Shown piece after piece: positions 10,333 to 11,304 of a stretch of DNA of 11,304 bases (within the stretch, counting starts at the first letter, position 1; each line of letters opens with the position of its first letter). The stretch comes from an uncultured Ideonella sp. (GTDB lineage: Bacteria; Pseudomonadota; Gammaproteobacteria; Burkholderiales; Burkholderiaceae). Below the pieces are notes generated by a model. The model had not been told where the DNA came from. It ran no database searches and saw only the letters and a list, made by a program, of their open reading frames with translations. The stretch covers positions 1 through 11,304 of the forward strand of contig CAMLGG010000172.1 in assembly GCA_946479475.1 (NCBI GenBank), written 5' to 3'. Made by a program: the position numbers and the translations under genes.

Positions 10333-11046
10333 ATGATCGGGCAATTGAAACCAGCGGACAGCCGGCGCTTGTACCAGCAGATCGCCGAACAGATCCGGGA
10401 GCTCATCCGCAACGGGCATTTCAAGCAAGGCACCCGCCTGCCGCCAGAACGCGAGCTGGCGCAGCAGCTCGGCGTGTCTCGCCCCTCTGTGCGCGAGGCC
10501 CTGATCGCGCTGGAGATCGCCGGCAGCGTCGAGGTGCGGATGGGCGCCGGCATCTACGTGCGCGGCACGGGCGAGCAGGCCACGAACGGCCTGGGCGAAA
10601 GCCCGCTGGAGCTCATGCAGGCTCGCCTGCTGCTGGAAGGCGGCCTGGTCTCGCAGGCCTGCGCGCGCGTCACGCCGGACGGCCTGGCAGTGGTGCGAGA
10701 GGCGCTGGGGGCGATGCGCGAGGCGGTCGCTTCCGGCCGGTCGGCCCTGGATGCCGACCGGCGCTTTCACCTGGCCATCGCGGCCATGGCCGGAAACTCG
10801 GTGCTGGAGCGCCTGGTGGGAGAGCTTTTCACCGAACGCTACAGCCCGATGTCGCTCCTGCTGAGCGCCCATGCCGACACGGGGCAGACCTGGCAGGAGG
10901 CCCTGCGCGAGCATGAGCGCATCCTGCGGGCGCTGGAGCAGCGCGACGCGCTGGCCGCCGAGACGGCGATGCGCGCGCACCTGATGGCCGGCCACGAGCG
11001 CTGGTCGGGCAACAGCCTGCCCGGCTCCGGGCTGGTCAGCCCTTGA
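10333..11046 (+). CDS. GntR/FadR-family (FCD) transcriptional regulator of the fucose operon
   Basis: A 237-residue DNA-binding regulator, probably a repressor released by a pathway sugar acid. The N-terminal winged helix-turn-helix spans about 10-78, with the GntR hallmark [22 protein letters not shown] (36-57). The C-terminal FCD domain (about 90-222) shows the usual metal-site residues Asp142, His146, His194 and His216, suggesting a metal-assisted carboxylate ligand such as L-fuconate or 2-keto-3-deoxy-L-fuconate; the ligand is inferred. It is transcribed divergently from the operon across a gap with four FadR-like operators, two of them identical and lying at the two gene starts. Its stop (11044-11046) lies 11 bp past the dnaA stop position on the opposite strand, so the two genes overlap tail to tail with no room for a terminator between them. 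Confidence 0.92.
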   Translation: MIGQLKPADSRRLYQQIAEQIRELIRNGHFKQGTRLPPERELAQQLGVSRPSVREALIALEIAGSVEVRMGAGIYVRGTGEQATNGLGESPLELMQARLLLEGGLVSQACARVTPDGLAVVREALGAMREAVASGRSALDADRRFHLAIAAMAGNSVLERLVGELFTERYSPMSLLLSAHADTGQTWQEALREHERILRALEQRDALAAETAMRAHLMAGHERWSGNSLPGSGLVSP

Positions 11047-11304
11047 GGGTCTGCTCCAGCACGTGCAGCTGCTGGTTGAGCTCGGTGTTCTTGTGGCGCT
11101 CGCCGCCGATCTTGCGCACGGCGTGCAGCACGGTGGTGTGGTCGCGGCCGCCGAAGAGCTCGCCGATCTCGGGCAGGCTCTTCTGCGTCAGCTCCTTGGC
11201 CAGGTACATCGCGATCTGGCGCGGGCGGGCGATCGAGGCCGGCCGCTTCTTCGAGTACATGTCGGCGACCTTGATCTTGTAGAAGTCGGCCACCGTCTTC
11301 TGGA
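11036..11304 (-). CDS. dnaA: Chromosomal replication initiator DnaA, C-terminal part (runs off the window)
   Basis: DnaA binds DnaA boxes and opens the replication origin. The last 88 residues are present and the frame is open at the right edge. This is domain IV, the DNA-binding domain: [36 protein letters not shown], then the DnaA signature [15 protein letters not shown], whose basic loop and helix read the box. The end (LEQTLKG then TGA) looks natural rather than truncated. Its stop codon at 11038-11036 lies inside the last codons of the convergent GntR gene. Normally dnaN follows dnaA closely; here the whole fucose module lies between them. The gene appears intact as far as visible. Confidence 0.97.
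   Translation of the reverse strand, partial: QKTVADFYKIKVADMYSKKRPASIARPRQIAMYLAKELTQKSLPEIGELFGGRDHTTVLHAVRKIGGERHKNTELNQQLHVLEQTLKG

Overview
The window looks like a chromosomal segment from a high-GC betaproteobacterium, probably order Burkholderiales. The GyrB, DnaN and DnaA sequences and their shared orientation are typical of that group. This assignment is inferred from recognised sequences, not from a search.

Layout, left to right: the 5' part of gyrB (1-330, minus) and complete dnaN (507-1634, minus); then a 429-bp gene-free gap (1635-2063) holding a consensus -35-like hexamer, weak DnaA-box-like sites and a tandem pair of hairpin-forming repeats. Next come eight minus-strand genes (2064-10177), a 155-bp divergent control region (10178-10332), a plus-strand GntR/FadR-type regulator (10333-11046), and the 3' end of dnaA (11036-11304, minus), whose stop codon lies inside the regulator gene.

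The eight minus-strand genes plus the regulator form what appears to be a complete catabolic module for L-fucose (possibly also L-galactose or D-arabinose) by the non-phosphorylative route. Transcription order is: BDH2/DHRS6-like SDR (2-keto-3-deoxy-L-fuconate dehydrogenase), amidohydrolase-type lactonase, ribose-type ABC ATPase, permease, periplasmic binding protein, FAH-family diketo-acid hydrolase, L-fuconate dehydratase, L-fucose dehydrogenase. The proposed flow is: uptake by the ABC transporter; L-fucose to L-fuconolactone (2064-2840); to L-fuconate (8504-9391); to 2-keto-3-deoxy-L-fuconate (2842-4131); to 2,4-diketo-3-deoxy-L-fuconate (9398-10177); to pyruvate plus L-lactate (4133-4987). 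Junctions are overlapping or tight, with a largest gap of 31 nt, consistent with one operon.

The most notable points are two. A whole sugar module sits between dnaA and dnaN, genes that are normally adjacent and often cotranscribed. The regulator-operon gap carries four TGGT-N3-RCCR operator-like sites, spaced 41, 32 and 42 bp centre to centre, so they would lie on one face of the helix. The individual enzyme families are known; the genomic placement and the operator array are what deserve follow-up.
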